Below, in pieces: positions 27,316 through 37,950 of a stretch of DNA of 64,000 bases (within the stretch, counting starts at the first letter, position 1; each line of letters opens with the position of its first letter). Source of the DNA: an uncultured Opitutia bacterium (GTDB taxonomy: Bacteria; Verrucomicrobiota; Verrucomicrobiia; Opitutales; Opitutaceae); NCBI GenBank assembly GCA_903859715.1, contig CAIONS010000048.1, positions 21,173-85,172 of the forward strand. Direction: 5' to 3'. The notes beneath the pieces were generated by a model. That model worked only from the letters and a program-made list of their open reading frames with translations. It was not told where the DNA came from and ran no database searches. A program made the position numbers and the translations under genes.

Positions 27316-29334
27316 TCAGGCCGGTGAGGGCGTGGGCGTCGGCAGACCGTCGATCGAGCCGGCACTCGCCGCCTTCTCGCTGGCCCGCTTCGCCATCGCC
27401 TTCGCGTCACTCTTGCCCATGGCCTCGCGCACCACTGGCGACTGGATTTCGCCGTGCTTCAGGATTTCAAGGACGTGTTTCCCCTCGATGGTCTCATGCT
27501 CGAGCAGGGCCATCGCGATTCTGTCCAGCGCCGAGCGGTGCTCGGTGATGACCTGCTGCGAACGCTTGTACTGGGTGCTGATGATCTCGCTGACCGCGGC
27601 ATCGATCCGGCGCGCCGTGTCTTCGCTGAGATGGGTGGAGCGCGTGATATCGCGGCCCAAAAACACAGTGTCCTGATTTTCACCGAGGGCCACGGGGCCC
27701 AGGTCGCTCATGCCGTAGTCGCAGACCATGGAACGGGCGACGCGGGTGGCGTGCTTGATGTCGCCATAGGCGCCATTGCTGATGTCACCCGTCACCAATT
27801 CCTCGGCAATCCGGCCGCCCATCGCCATGGCGATCTCGTCGAGCAGCTTCTTCTTCGGCCGGGTGAGAATATCCTTCGTGGGAAAATAAGTCGTGCTGCC
27901 CAGACTCTGGCCGCGCGGGATGATGGTGACCTTGTGCACCGGCACCGTGCCGTCGTCGAGGACGGCCTGGACTACGGCGTGGCCGGCCTCATGCCAGGCG
28001 ATCAGGCGTTTTTCACTGTCGTCCATGACGCGACGGCGTTCGCGGCCCCAAAGGACCTTGTCGCGCGCATCACCAATATCGACCATCTCGACCTTTTTCT
28101 TGTCGCGACGGGCGGCCAGCAGCGCCGACTCGTTGAGGAGGTTCGCCAGCTCCGCGCCGGACAGGCCGGGCGTGCCGCGCGCAATCGACGCAAGGTCGAC
28201 GTTCTCCGCCAGGCTGATCTTGCGGGCATGCACGCGCAGGATTTGCTCGCGGCCAACCAAGTCGGGGAGATCAACGTAGATCTGGCGGTCAAAACGGCCC
28301 GGACGCAGCAGGGCACTGTCGAGCACATCCTGGCGATTGGTCGCCGCGATGATGATGACGCCCTCCGTCGTGTCGAAGCCGTCCATCTCGACGAGCAGGG
28401 AATTGAGCGTCTGCTCGCGTTCATCATTACCGCCGCCGAGACCGGCGCCGCGCTGGCGGCCGACGGCGTCAATTTCGTCGATGAAGATGATGCAGGGCGC
28501 GCTCTTGCGACCCTGCTCAAACATGTCGCGCACGCGGCTCGCGCCGACGCCCACGAACATTTCCACAAAGTCCGAGCCGGAGATGCTGAAGAACGGCACA
28601 TCGGCTTCACCCGCCACGGCCTTGGCGAGCAGGGTTTTGCCGGTGCCCGGAGGTCCGACCATCAGGATGCCCTTCGGAATCTTGCCACCCATCTTGGTAA
28701 ACTTCTTCGGGTCCTTCAAAAATTCGACGACTTCGCTGACTTCCTCTTTGGCCTCGTCGCAACCAGCGACGTCGGCAAACGTGATCTTGTCGCGATCCCG
28801 TGTGAGCAGCTTGGCCCGGCTCTTGCCGAAGCTGAGCGCACCCTTGCCCGCCTGCCGGAGCTGGCGGATGAACAAAAAGTAAAGCAGGCCGATGATCAGC
28901 AGGAACGGGATCACTTGAACCGCGATCGTTGAGAGGAGCGTGGTCGCAGGCTGTTCAGTGAAAGCCTTCGATTTCTGCAGACGCTCGGAATTGGAATCCG
29001 TCAGCCGGCCCGCCGCGCGGAACTGGTTGGTGACACCCCGGTCGCTCTCGAGCGAGCGATCCTTCGTGGTCTCACCCGTGATCACAACCCAATCGCGGCC
29101 GCCGGATCCGTCCGGACGGATGACGCCTTCCCGCACCTTGCCCTGCTCGGCCAGCTCGACCACGTCCTGAATCTTCAAGGTCGCGGGCGAGGTCAGGCGG
29201 CCCGGAGCGAAGAAAAGGACTGAAATCGTCACCAGAACGATCACGAGCCAGATCACGAGCATCTTCGGCTGAAAACGATCCGGGGGCATGTTCTTGAGCG
29301 GACGGCGCTTCTTGTTGTTATCAGGATCAGGCAT
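27316..29334 (-). CDS. ftsH: ATP-dependent zinc metalloprotease FtsH
   Basis: A membrane-bound AAA+ protease of 672 residues. Two transmembrane helices at ~25-43 and ~138-156 enclose a periplasmic domain. Walker A is at 227-234 (GPPGTGKT), Walker B is [13 protein letters not shown], and the second region of homology is RPGRFDRQI. The zinc site is HEAGH at 448-452, with the third ligand in the peptidase domain. The C-terminal tail is Ala/Ser/Pro-rich. It follows serS-tilS on the same strand, matching the frequent tilS-ftsH neighbourhood. Confidence 0.98.
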   Translation of the reverse strand: MPDPDNNKKRRPLKNMPPDRFQPKMLVIWLVIVLVTISVLFFAPGRLTSPATLKIQDVVELAEQGKVREGVIRPDGSGGRDWVVITGETTKDRSLESDRGVTNQFRAAGRLTDSNSERLQKSKAFTEQPATTLLSTIAVQVIPFLLIIGLLYFLFIRQLRQAGKGALSFGKSRAKLLTRDRDKITFADVAGCDEAKEEVSEVVEFLKDPKKFTKMGGKIPKGILMVGPPGTGKTLLAKAVAGEADVPFFSISGSDFVEMFVGVGASRVRDMFEQGRKSAPCIIFIDEIDAVGRQRGAGLGGGNDEREQTLNSLLVEMDGFDTTEGVIIIAATNRQDVLDSALLRPGRFDRQIYVDLPDLVGREQILRVHARKISLAENVDLASIARGTPGLSGAELANLLNESALLAARRDKKKVEMVDIGDARDKVLWGRERRRVMDDSEKRLIAWHEAGHAVVQAVLDDGTVPVHKVTIIPRGQSLGSTTYFPTKDILTRPKKKLLDEIAMAMGGRIAEELVTGDISNGAYGDIKHATRVARSMVCDYGMSDLGPVALGENQDTVFLGRDITRSTHLSEDTARRIDAAVSEIISTQYKRSQQVITEHRSALDRIAMALLEHETIEGKHVLEILKHGEIQSPVVREAMGKSDAKAMAKRASEKAASAGSIDGLPTPTPSPA

Positions 29335-29380
29335 GGGGAATAGGACTAGGGTGTGAAGGTGGATGTTCCCGTCCCATAAG

Positions 29381-30436
29381 TCAATTGGACCTGCGGTGGA
29401 ATCCGCGCGATTTTTTCCCGCTGGGGGCGTAGCGCAATCGCCCCTTGCCCATCACGGCAAAGCCCTTGGACCCGAGACTTTGCCGGGTTGTCCGCCCGCG
29501 CATGACGTCCTGTAGCAAGTTATCGAATGCCTGGCGGGAAATCCGAATCGCCCCTGGCTGGGCCAGCAACCAGCGATGCAGCGCCCGCCGCACCAAGGCC
29601 CGGGGTTTGCCGGCCAGTTTGCGCAAATTGAGCGAACCATCCGCCACCGTCGGCCGCAATTCCTCCAGCCACGCTTCCAGGGCGGCATCGTCCTCTTCCA
29701 GCAATTCCCGCGAGCGCGCCGCTCCGGCGAACGCGTCGCGTTCCGCCGCCTGCTGCCACGCCGGCAGCACGTCGCGCCGCATCCGGTTGCGCAGGAAATA
29801 ACGGCCCGCATTCGTCTCATCTTCCCGCCAGGTCGCACCCGCCTGCCGCAGAGCCGCCACGATTTCGGATTTCTTCAGCATCAGCAGCGGACGCAAATGC
29901 ACCCGGGACCGCGGCATGACATGCACGGGCCGCGGCGCCGCTAGGCCCGCGGTGCCGCTGCCGCGCGCGAGCCGCATGAAAATCGTCTCCGCAATGTCAT
30001 CCTGCTGATGACCGCACCATAACGCCGCCGCGTGACGGTCAAAAAACGCGTGGCGGGCCGTTCGGGCCTCCGCCTCGCTGGCGCCGCGGTGCGATTCCTT
30101 CCATTCGCCCTCGATCAGCCGGATGCCCAGCGCCCGGCAGACTCGGCGGCAAAAAACGGCGTCCTTGCGTGATTCCGCCCCGCGAAGCCGGTGATTGAAA
30201 TGCAGTGCGCGCAGCTGCGCCCGGCGCTCCGGCCAGTGTGCCCAGACCAGCAGGAGCAGGAGCAGCGAATCCGCACCACCCGAGAACGCCACCGACCAGA
30301 TTTTTCTCCGGGGCGCAGCCTTGACCCACGCCAGCACGGCCGGATGCAACTGGTCAGAGGACAGCGCACCGGCCAGTTTCGCGGCGCAGTGCGTCCAGCG
30401 AACCCCGGCCGTGGCGCCTGCTCGTTTCCGGGTCAC
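29381..30436 (-). CDS. tilS: tRNA(Ile)-lysidine synthase
   Basis: Modifies C34 of tRNA-Ile(CAU) to lysidine using ATP and lysine. The 351 residues carry the N-type ATP-pyrophosphatase loop SGGADS at 52-57, HFNHRLRGAES, and GHQQDDIAETIFMRL. Substrate recognition is in GATWREDETNAG and RNRMRRDVLP. The large C-terminal domain of the E. coli enzyme is missing, as in shorter TilS types. The GTG start overlaps the serS stop by 3-4 bases, so translation is coupled. Confidence 0.94.
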   Translation of the reverse strand: MTRKRAGATAGVRWTHCAAKLAGALSSDQLHPAVLAWVKAAPRRKIWSVAFSGGADSLLLLLLVWAHWPERRAQLRALHFNHRLRGAESRKDAVFCRRVCRALGIRLIEGEWKESHRGASEAEARTARHAFFDRHAAALWCGHQQDDIAETIFMRLARGSGTAGLAAPRPVHVMPRSRVHLRPLLMLKKSEIVAALRQAGATWREDETNAGRYFLRNRMRRDVLPAWQQAAERDAFAGAARSRELLEEDDAALEAWLEELRPTVADGSLNLRKLAGKPRALVRRALHRWLLAQPGAIRISRQAFDNLLQDVMRGRTTRQSLGSKGFAVMGKGRLRYAPSGKKSRGFHRRSN

Positions 30437-31704
30437 TGGAAACTCAGGTACTCCTTGCCGAAATAAGGCACGAGCGCCGGCGGAAGTTTCACGCGGCCGT
30501 CGGGCTGGAGGTTGTTCTCAAGGATCGCCGCTAGCACGCGGGGCACCGCCAGGCCCGAGCCGTTGATCGTGTGCACTAGTTCGGGTTTACCCGTCTCCTT
30601 TGAGCGGAAGCGGATCTGCGCCCGGCGCGCCTGAAACGCCTCGAAGTTCGAGCAGCTCGAAACCTCGAGCCAGCGCTTTTGACCCGCGCCCCAGACTTCG
30701 AGATCGTATTTTTTCGCCTGCGCAAAGCCCACATCACCGCCGCACATCAGCAGCACGCGATACGGCAGATCGAGCTTGCGTAGCAACCGCTCGGCATCGT
30801 CGCGCAACTTGTCCAGTTCGTCGTAGCTCGTCGCCGGATGCACCCATTTCAACAGCTCCACCTTGTCGAACTGGTGCACGCGGTTGAGCCCGCGCACATC
30901 CTTGCCATAGCTGCCGGCCTCGCGGCGGAAGCACGGCGTATAAGCGCAGCGGTAAACCGGCAGCACGGCTTCGTCCAGGATCTCATCGCGGTAGAAATTC
31001 GTCAGCGGCACCTCCGCCGTCGGCACGGCAAACAACCGGTCGGGCGTGGTCTCGTACATCTGCCCTTCCTTGTCGGGCAGCTGGCCCGTCGCCGTGGCGC
31101 TGGCCGCGTTCACGAAAATCGGCGGGCTCACCTCGACGTAGCCGGCCTTCCCGTTTTCCTCCAAAAAGAATTGCAGCAGGGCGCGGGCCAGCCGGGCTCC
31201 GTCGCCAATGAGAAAGGGAAAACCGGCGCCCGTGACCTTCGCACCGCGCGCGAAGTCAAACAGCCGGTCAAACCCGGGAATCTCCCAGTGCGGCAGCGCA
31301 TGCGGCCGAGGCTCTTCATGTGACCCGTGCAGCGAAAACACGACGTTCTCCTCCGGCGTGCGGCCCTCGGGCACACTCGCGTGCGGCAGGTTCGGAACCG
31401 AGAGCATGGCCTGGCGGAATTTTTCCTCCGTCTCCTTCAGTTGCGCGTCCCGCTCCCTCAGCTGCGCCGATACCACCCTCATCTCGGCCACCTTCGCTGT
31501 GAATTCCGGTGAACCCTTGGGCAGGGCCGCCATCGCCGTATTGGCGTTTCTTTGCACCGACCGCAGCGCCTCCACCTCCTGCAGTTGCGCGCGCCACGCC
31601 TGGTCGATCGCGAGCACGGCGTCGAGGTCGACGTCGAGATGTTTCTTGGCAATCGCGGCGCGCACAAGGTCGGGCGATTCGCGGAGTAATTTGGGATCGA
31701 GCAT
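30433..31704 (-). CDS. serS: seryl-tRNA synthetase
   Basis: Class II synthetase of 423 residues. The N-terminal long coiled-coil arm (residues ~30-100, LRSVQRNANTAMAALPKG through QLKETEEKFRQAML) binds tRNA. Motif 2 is CFRREAGSYGKDVRGL and motif 3 is NGSGLAVPRVLAAILEN. TAEVPLTNFY is the serine-binding loop. It overlaps tilS. Confidence 0.98.
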   Translation of the reverse strand: MLDPKLLRESPDLVRAAIAKKHLDVDLDAVLAIDQAWRAQLQEVEALRSVQRNANTAMAALPKGSPEFTAKVAEMRVVSAQLRERDAQLKETEEKFRQAMLSVPNLPHASVPEGRTPEENVVFSLHGSHEEPRPHALPHWEIPGFDRLFDFARGAKVTGAGFPFLIGDGARLARALLQFFLEENGKAGYVEVSPPIFVNAASATATGQLPDKEGQMYETTPDRLFAVPTAEVPLTNFYRDEILDEAVLPVYRCAYTPCFRREAGSYGKDVRGLNRVHQFDKVELLKWVHPATSYDELDKLRDDAERLLRKLDLPYRVLLMCGGDVGFAQAKKYDLEVWGAGQKRWLEVSSCSNFEAFQARRAQIRFRSKETGKPELVHTINGSGLAVPRVLAAILENNLQPDGRVKLPPALVPYFGKEYLSFQ

Positions 31705-31715
31705 GGCGAAAGGGA

Positions 31716-32681
31716 TTAACGGCTCTTTTCAAACCGGGCGCGGGCGCGCTGAAACCGCGCGTAGACATCCTTGGCCGACAGGAGCTTGAGGTCGCCCACC
31801 GGGGCCTGCACGACAAAGTTCGTCGGACCGGTCAGCGGATAAGGTCCGAACAGGCGCGGATCGGTCGGGCCGAAGATCCCCAGCGTCTTTACCCCCAGCG
31901 CCGCCGCCAAGTGCATTGGGCCGCTGTCGTTGGTAATGACCCAGTCCGCCCGCTTGATGAGCGCCGGGAGCGACACGAGGCTCGTGTTGGCCGTGAGGTT
32001 GAGGAATTGCTCGGGCGAATAAGCGTTGCGGTCCGACACCCGGTTGGTGCCGGCCCAGATGACCTTGCGCGTGCGGTTCTCGCGGAGGATCATCTCCGTC
32101 AGCTGCTTGAATCCGCCCCAGCATTTCTCCGCCCGGCGGCTGTCGGGGAACATCAGGAACGGCTTCGCGCCGCCGCGGCCGTCGGCAAAGCTCAGGTTCA
32201 GCGCGTCCGTCTCGCGGAATTTCAGGCTGCCGCGCAGTTCGGGCTTGGCGCCCAGTACCGGGCAGAATTGCAGCAGGATCTCCACGGCATGGCTGCGCCG
32301 TCCGTCCGGTGGCAGCAGCACCTTTTCGTCATAGAACATCCCCGCCCACTCCCGCGCATCGCTGCGACCGACCTTTTTCTTCGCGTGGACCCGCGAGGTC
32401 ATCAGGCCGGTGCGGAGGAGCCCCTGGAAATCGAACGCATAGTCAAACTTCGTCTGCCGTACCTCGCGCATGAGCTTGAGGAAGCCCTTCGCGCCGGCGT
32501 TGCGTTCATAGACATAGACGCGGTCCACCGCCTCGCACGCCCGCACAATCGGGGCAAAGATGTCGCGCACGATCCAAGAAATGCGCAGCCCCTCGCGCTG
32601 GGCCTTGAGCGACGTCGCCACCTGCAGCCCGTGCACGATGTCGCCGAGCGAGGAGGGTTTGATGATGAGAAGTTCGGTCAT
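31716..32681 (-). CDS. glycosyltransferase family 9 (heptosyltransferase-like)
   Basis: A 321-residue ADP-heptose-type transferase acting on the LPS inner core in the cytoplasm. The N-terminal motif LLIIKPSSLGDIVHGL and the C-terminal nucleotide-binding stretch VITNDSGPMHLAAALGVKTLGIFGPTDP are typical of WaaC and related enzymes. I prefer the ATG ending at 32681; a GTG two codons upstream is possible. A second GT9 module lies divergently next door in the fusion gene, suggesting a lipid A/core locus. Confidence 0.88.
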   Translation of the reverse strand: MTELLIIKPSSLGDIVHGLQVATSLKAQREGLRISWIVRDIFAPIVRACEAVDRVYVYERNAGAKGFLKLMREVRQTKFDYAFDFQGLLRTGLMTSRVHAKKKVGRSDAREWAGMFYDEKVLLPPDGRRSHAVEILLQFCPVLGAKPELRGSLKFRETDALNLSFADGRGGAKPFLMFPDSRRAEKCWGGFKQLTEMILRENRTRKVIWAGTNRVSDRNAYSPEQFLNLTANTSLVSLPALIKRADWVITNDSGPMHLAAALGVKTLGIFGPTDPRLFGPYPLTGPTNFVVQAPVGDLKLLSAKDVYARFQRARARFEKSR

Positions 32682-32777
32682 GATCACACGCGGTCAGGCC
32701 AGAATCTGCTTTTAACCGCCGGGCCGCATCGTTTGATGCAGTTTGACGTTCAGATCAAACGCTAATCCGTCAACCTC

Positions 32778-34691
32778 TTGCTGAAACTTCTGCTCCAAAC
32801 CATCGGCTGGATTCTGGCTCACACTCCGGAACCGCTGCTGCACGGCCTGTCCGCCGTTCTGGGCGAGCTGATCTTTTGGCTCATTCCCCGTCGCCGGCGA
32901 CTGGCCCTCGCCAATCTCGACCATGCCTTCCCCGGCCGTTCCCCGGACTGGCGCCACCAGACGGCGCGCGCGAGTTCGCGCCGGGTGGTCGAAACCGGGC
33001 TGCTGTCCCTCGCAACGCTTTACCTGAGCGAGAAGCGGCTCCGCCTCATCATCCGTCCCGCGCCCAGTCTGGTTGATCTGATCAACCGCGCCCACCAAGC
33101 GCCCCGGGCCACCGTCTTGATCACACCCCACATGGCGTATTGGGAGGCGCAGACCTGCATGCCGCTCGTGCTGCCGGCTCCTTTTCCAGAGATGGGCGTG
33201 ATTTACCGGCCGCTCGACAACGCTGCCGCCGACAGCTGGGTCAAACGCGCCCGCGAACGCTTTGGCATGCGGCTGCTCTCTCGCAAGGAGGGCTTTGCCG
33301 AGTCGCTGAAAATTCTCCGCCGCCAAGGCATCGTCGGCATCCTCTTCGACCAAAACGCCGGCCTGCAGGGCGCCCTCACCACGCTCTTCGGCCGCGTGTG
33401 TTCCACCTCCGAACTGCCCGGCCTGCTGGTCGAGAAGTTCTCCGCGCAGATGGTCGTGCTGTACCCCCGGCGGTTGGGGTTCTGGCGGGTCGAGCTCCGG
33501 CTCGAACCGGTGGCCCATGACCAGACCGTCGCCGGCGCCACCGTCGCCGGTAATCGCTGGCTCGAGACGACGCTGACCGGCGACGACAATCTCTGCGCCT
33601 CCTGGCTCTGGGCGCACGATCGCTGGCGCAACCAGGACATTCCCGCCAAACGCCTTCGCCTGGAAGCCAAGCGCGACTTCCTCGCCACTGATCTGTCGGC
33701 ACGCGGACTGATCGCCGTGCCACGCCGGACCCGCGTTTTCGTCCGCCTGCCGAACTGGCTTGGCGACGTGGTCATGGCCCTGCCGCTGCTCCGCGCCCTG
33801 CGCGTCTCCCGACCCGACGCTGAAATCACGCTGATCGCCAAGCCGCAGTTTCTCCCGTTGCTCGAAACCTGGGACATTGCCGACCGGCTGCAGCCACTGC
33901 CACCGCAAGGTCCGGGCTACTTTCTCCACTTCTGGCGCCAACGCGGAGCCTTTCCCGATGTCTGGCTGCTCTTCACCAACTCCCTGCGTGGCGACTTGGA
34001 AGCATGGCTCAGCGGCTGCCGCCAGCGCTTCGGTCTGGTACGCCCCGGTAAGCGCCGCCCGCTGCTCTCCCACGCCTATCATGTACCGGCGGATTTCGAT
34101 GAACGCACCCATCACCAATTGGAACTCTGGGAGAATTTTCTGCGCCACTTCGGGTTGAACAGCCCGCCGGATCGCACGCCGCTCCAGCTTTCAGCTCTCA
34201 GCTCTCAGCCTTCAACTGTCCATACTGTTGGTCTCATCGCCGGTTCGGAGAACAACCCCGCCAAGCGCTGGCCGGTCGCCCACTGGCGCACGCTCATCGA
34301 GGCCCAGCCCGGTGCACACTTTGTGCTGTTCGGCACGGCCAATGACACGCCCATCACAAACGCCATTGCGGCGGGCTTCGGCTCCCGGGTCGAAAACCTC
34401 GCCGGCCGCACCACCCTGCCCGACTACTGCACCCGACTCCGCGCCTGCCGCGTACTCGTGACCAACGACACCGGCGGCATGCATCTCGCCAACGCCTCGG
34501 GCGTCCCTCTCATCGCCCTGTTCGGTCCGACCAATCCCATCCGCACCGGCCCGGTCTTTTCCTCCCCGGCGACAATTCTCCAACCACCAGGCTGCGTCCC
34601 CACCGGCGGCGCTTCGCTCGCGGATTTGTCCCCGGCCGATGTCCTTGCCGCCATGGCCAAACTCGGGCCTGCACCCACTTCGTCCACTTAA
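32778..34691 (+). CDS. fusion: LpxL-type acyltransferase + GT9 heptosyltransferase
   Basis: A 637-residue protein made of two enzymes. Residues 1-~300 are a lysophospholipid/lipid A acyltransferase with the catalytic H118-x4-E123 (TPHMAYWEAQ), FDQNAG and an N-terminal hydrophobic anchor. Residues ~312-637 are a heptosyltransferase II-like GT9 with RLPNWLGDVVMALPLLRAL, GLIAGSENNPAKRWP and LVTNDTGGMHLANASG. The two would act in lipid A acylation and core assembly. The only in-frame start is TTG 32778, since a stop lies at 32763; there is no clear ribosome-binding site. A repeat-derived stretch (residues ~470-480) interrupts the GT9 part. Confidence 0.88.
   Translation: MLKLLLQTIGWILAHTPEPLLHGLSAVLGELIFWLIPRRRRLALANLDHAFPGRSPDWRHQTARASSRRVVETGLLSLATLYLSEKRLRLIIRPAPSLVDLINRAHQAPRATVLITPHMAYWEAQTCMPLVLPAPFPEMGVIYRPLDNAAADSWVKRARERFGMRLLSRKEGFAESLKILRRQGIVGILFDQNAGLQGALTTLFGRVCSTSELPGLLVEKFSAQMVVLYPRRLGFWRVELRLEPVAHDQTVAGATVAGNRWLETTLTGDDNLCASWLWAHDRWRNQDIPAKRLRLEAKRDFLATDLSARGLIAVPRRTRVFVRLPNWLGDVVMALPLLRALRVSRPDAEITLIAKPQFLPLLETWDIADRLQPLPPQGPGYFLHFWRQRGAFPDVWLLFTNSLRGDLEAWLSGCRQRFGLVRPGKRRPLLSHAYHVPADFDERTHHQLELWENFLRHFGLNSPPDRTPLQLSALSSQPSTVHTVGLIAGSENNPAKRWPVAHWRTLIEAQPGAHFVLFGTANDTPITNAIAAGFGSRVENLAGRTTLPDYCTRLRACRVLVTNDTGGMHLANASGVPLIALFGPTNPIRTGPVFSSPATILQPPGCVPTGGASLADLSPADVLAAMAKLGPAPTSST
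34185..34216. repeat. in-frame CTCTCAGCT low-complexity repeat inside the fusion gene
   Basis: Three to four imperfect copies of CTCTCAGC(T) lie within the coding region and encode LQLSALSSQPSTV between two conserved GT9 segments. The reverse-oriented version occurs upstream of ybaB at 11598-11626. The reading frame is maintained. Confidence 0.6.
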
Positions 34692-34733
34692 GCATTGCCC
34701 GGCTTCGTCAGCCGCTCACCACTTCTCCCGCCG

Positions 34734-35708
34734 ATGCCCTTGCTGAACGTCACTGATCTCCGTACCTGGTTTCATACCCGCTCCGGAGTCTATCGCGCGG
34801 TCGATGGCATCAGCTTCAGCGTCGAACGCGGCGAAACCCTTGGCATCGTCGGTGAATCCGGTTCGGGCAAATCCGTCACCTGCTACTCGATCATGGGCCT
34901 CATCCCGCAGCCCCCGGGACGCATCGAGAGCGGCACCGCGCTCTTCGACGGCGTGGACCTGCTCCATTGCACGCCCAAGCAGGCGCGCAGCATCCGCGGC
35001 AAGCGGGTCGCGATGATTTTCCAGGATCCGATGACCTCTCTGAATCCCTACCTGCGGATTTCCGAGCAGCTCATCGAACCGCTCCTCATCCACGAAAAGA
35101 TTTCCCGCCGCGACGCCCTCGCGCGCGCGTTGGCCATGCTCGAAGACGTCGGCATCAACGATGCTGCCAAGCGGATTCACTACTATCCGCATGAGTTTTC
35201 CGGCGGCATGCGGCAGCGCGTGATGATCGCGATGGCCCTGATCACCAAGCCCGAGCTCCTCATCGCCGACGAGCCCACCACCGCCCTCGACGTCACTGTG
35301 CAGGCCCAGATCCTCGAGCTCATCAAGAAAATGCAGCGCGAACTCGGCATGGCCGTGATCTTCATCACCCATGATCTCGGCGTGGTCTCCGGGCTCTGTG
35401 ATCGTGTCCAGGTAATGTACGCTGGCCGCATCGTCGAAACCGCCGACACGCGCACGCTGTTCCACTCGCCGAAACATCCCTACACGCGCGCCCTCCAGCG
35501 CTCGATCCCGTCGATGCAGGCCAAGGGCGCCGAGCTCTTCACCATTCCCGGCATGCCACCCGATCTGTCCAAGCCCCTCGCCGGCTGCTCCTTCGCCCCG
35601 CGTTGTGAATACGCTGCTGATCGCTGCTACGTCGAAAATCCACAGCTCGCGGCCGTGAGCGCCACGCAGGCTCAAGCCTGCCTTCGTGTCCAAGCCGGCG
35701 AACTTTGA
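34734..35708 (+). CDS. oligopeptide/dipeptide ABC transporter ATPase (OppD/DppD)
   Basis: A 324-residue ABC ATPase. Walker A is GESGSGKS, the signature is [15 protein letters not shown] and Walker B is [12 protein letters not shown], followed by the H-loop THD. The C-terminal extension typical of the Opp family has the iron-sulfur-like Cys pattern [15 protein letters not shown]. The start is ATG 34734, inside the frame that opens earlier. It is 14 bases upstream of the OppF partner. No permease or binding-protein gene is in the window. Confidence 0.92.
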   Translation: MPLLNVTDLRTWFHTRSGVYRAVDGISFSVERGETLGIVGESGSGKSVTCYSIMGLIPQPPGRIESGTALFDGVDLLHCTPKQARSIRGKRVAMIFQDPMTSLNPYLRISEQLIEPLLIHEKISRRDALARALAMLEDVGINDAAKRIHYYPHEFSGGMRQRVMIAMALITKPELLIADEPTTALDVTVQAQILELIKKMQRELGMAVIFITHDLGVVSGLCDRVQVMYAGRIVETADTRTLFHSPKHPYTRALQRSIPSMQAKGAELFTIPGMPPDLSKPLAGCSFAPRCEYAADRCYVENPQLAAVSATQAQACLRVQAGEL

Positions 35709-35722
35709 AGCCCTAATCCTCC

Positions 35723-36706
<984 letters not shown>

Positions 36707-36718
36707 TCCTAGGGCAGT

Positions 36719-37174
36719 TTATCGCAGCTGCCGCAGCGCCTCGAAGCAGGCAATGCCCACAGCGGTGCTGAGATTCAGTGAGCGTAGCTCGGCATTGGCC
36801 TGCGGGATCTTCACGCGCTGCGTCTCGCCCACCTCGTCATGCAGCCAAGACGGCGCACCCGAGCCTTCATTGCCGAAGACCAGCCCGTCGCCGTCCGCAT
36901 AGCGTACATCCCAGAAAGCCTGCTTCGTTTTCGTGGTGAAGAGCCACAGCCGTTTCGGCCCGTGTGGACTCGCTCGAAACGCCGCCCAGTCCGCATGCTC
37001 ATGCACGTCGAGCGATTTCCAGTAATCCATGCCGGCCCGCTTCAGGTTTTTGTCCGTAATTTCGAACCCCAGCGGGTGGATGAGATGCAGCCGTGACCGC
37101 GTGACCGCGCACAGTCGGCCGACGTTGCCGGTGTTGGGCGCGATCTGGGGCTGGAACAGCACGAGGTGGAGCAT
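36719..37174 (-). CDS. trmL: tRNA (cytidine/uridine-2'-O-)-methyltransferase TrmL
   Basis: A SPOUT methyltransferase of 151 residues that methylates the 2'-O of the wobble nucleotide 34 of tRNA-Leu. Motifs are LFQPQIAPNTGNVGRLC, the GLVFGNEGSGAP loop and NLSTAVGIACFEALRQL, which forms the SAM-binding trefoil knot. The length is typical. Confidence 0.94.
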   Translation of the reverse strand: MLHLVLFQPQIAPNTGNVGRLCAVTRSRLHLIHPLGFEITDKNLKRAGMDYWKSLDVHEHADWAAFRASPHGPKRLWLFTTKTKQAFWDVRYADGDGLVFGNEGSGAPSWLHDEVGETQRVKIPQANAELRSLNLSTAVGIACFEALRQLR

Positions 37175-37262
37175 GGCGGCATCCTTCCTACGTAGGATTA
37201 CGAATCAAGCACGGCCGAATTGCGTTCCCTGCCCTGAAAACCAGCTTCGCGCTCTGCCTCTC

Positions 37263-37688
37263 GTGAACTCCGTTCCGCGTAAATCCGTCGTCATCGTCGA
37301 TGACGAGGTATCCTACACCAACCTGCTCACGCAGCTGCTGTCCGAGAACCTCGACTGTCGGGTCATTGCCTTTACCCGCCCGCTGGATGCCTTGGCCGCG
37401 CTGCCTAACCTCGATGCGGGTGTGATCGTCACCGATTATTACATGCCGCAGCTGGATGGCCTCGAATTCATTGCGCAGGCTTCACTCATCGCTCCGGATG
37501 CGCCGTTCATCCTGATCACCGGTCACACCATTACCATGTCCCCCGAGAAACTGGCGGAAATCACTCCCTTGAAGATGATTTTGCCTAAGCCCTTCAGCTG
37601 GCGGAAACTCGGCGATGAAATCATCCGCCATTGGCCGGAGCCGGGTGTAAACCTGCTCCGCGCCGAGGCCCACCCGGCCTCAGCATAG
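37263..37688 (+). CDS. orphan response-regulator receiver domain protein
   Basis: A 141-residue stand-alone receiver domain. It shows the acidic pair in VIVDDE, the phosphorylation site D58 in VTDYYMPQLDG, the conserved T in ILITGH, and K in LPKPFSW. There is no output domain and no kinase next to it. I prefer the GTG start at 37263 (MNSVPRKSVV), since the domain begins right after it and the upstream part of the frame lies antisense to trmL. Confidence 0.82.
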   Translation: MNSVPRKSVVIVDDEVSYTNLLTQLLSENLDCRVIAFTRPLDALAALPNLDAGVIVTDYYMPQLDGLEFIAQASLIAPDAPFILITGHTITMSPEKLAEITPLKMILPKPFSWRKLGDEIIRHWPEPGVNLLRAEAHPASA

Positions 37689-37720
37689 GGCGTATCATCA
37701 AACCCGGGGTTGAGGACGCT

Positions 37721-37739
37721 CATTCTGAGCGCAGCGAAG
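37721..37739. repeat. CATTCTGAGCGCAGCGAAG repeat, copy 1
   Basis: A 19-base block recurs at 55445-55463 exactly and, with changes, twice as inverted arms at 61376-61405 and 61439-61468. It is a dispersed intergenic repeat. Confidence 0.7.
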
Positions 37740-37796
37740 CTTGAGGCTAGCCCGACGTCCGGTAAGAGACCGCTGCGAGTTTCGATTTTAGATATT

Positions 37797-37882
37797 TCTC
37801 ACGCAGAGGCGCGGAGACGCAGAGGGATTCGGTCTGGATCGTTCCTGGGGATTTCTCTGTGTCTCTGCGCCTCTGCGTGAGA
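37797..37882. repeat. inverted repeat CACGCAGAGGCGC...
   Basis: Two 28-base arms (37797-37824 and 37855-37882) match as reverse complements at 26 of 28 positions. The CACGCAGAGGCGCAGAGACGCAGAG type of sequence is a familiar dispersed intergenic palindrome in many bacterial phyla. The loop is about 30 bases. It lies between the receiver gene and the thrB 3' end. Confidence 0.8.
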
Positions 37883-37950
37883 CCAAGCATTGTGCAGCCC
37901 GGCTGTGGCCGAACGGCGCCGGGCTTAGAATGACAATCCGGTTTGGAGCC

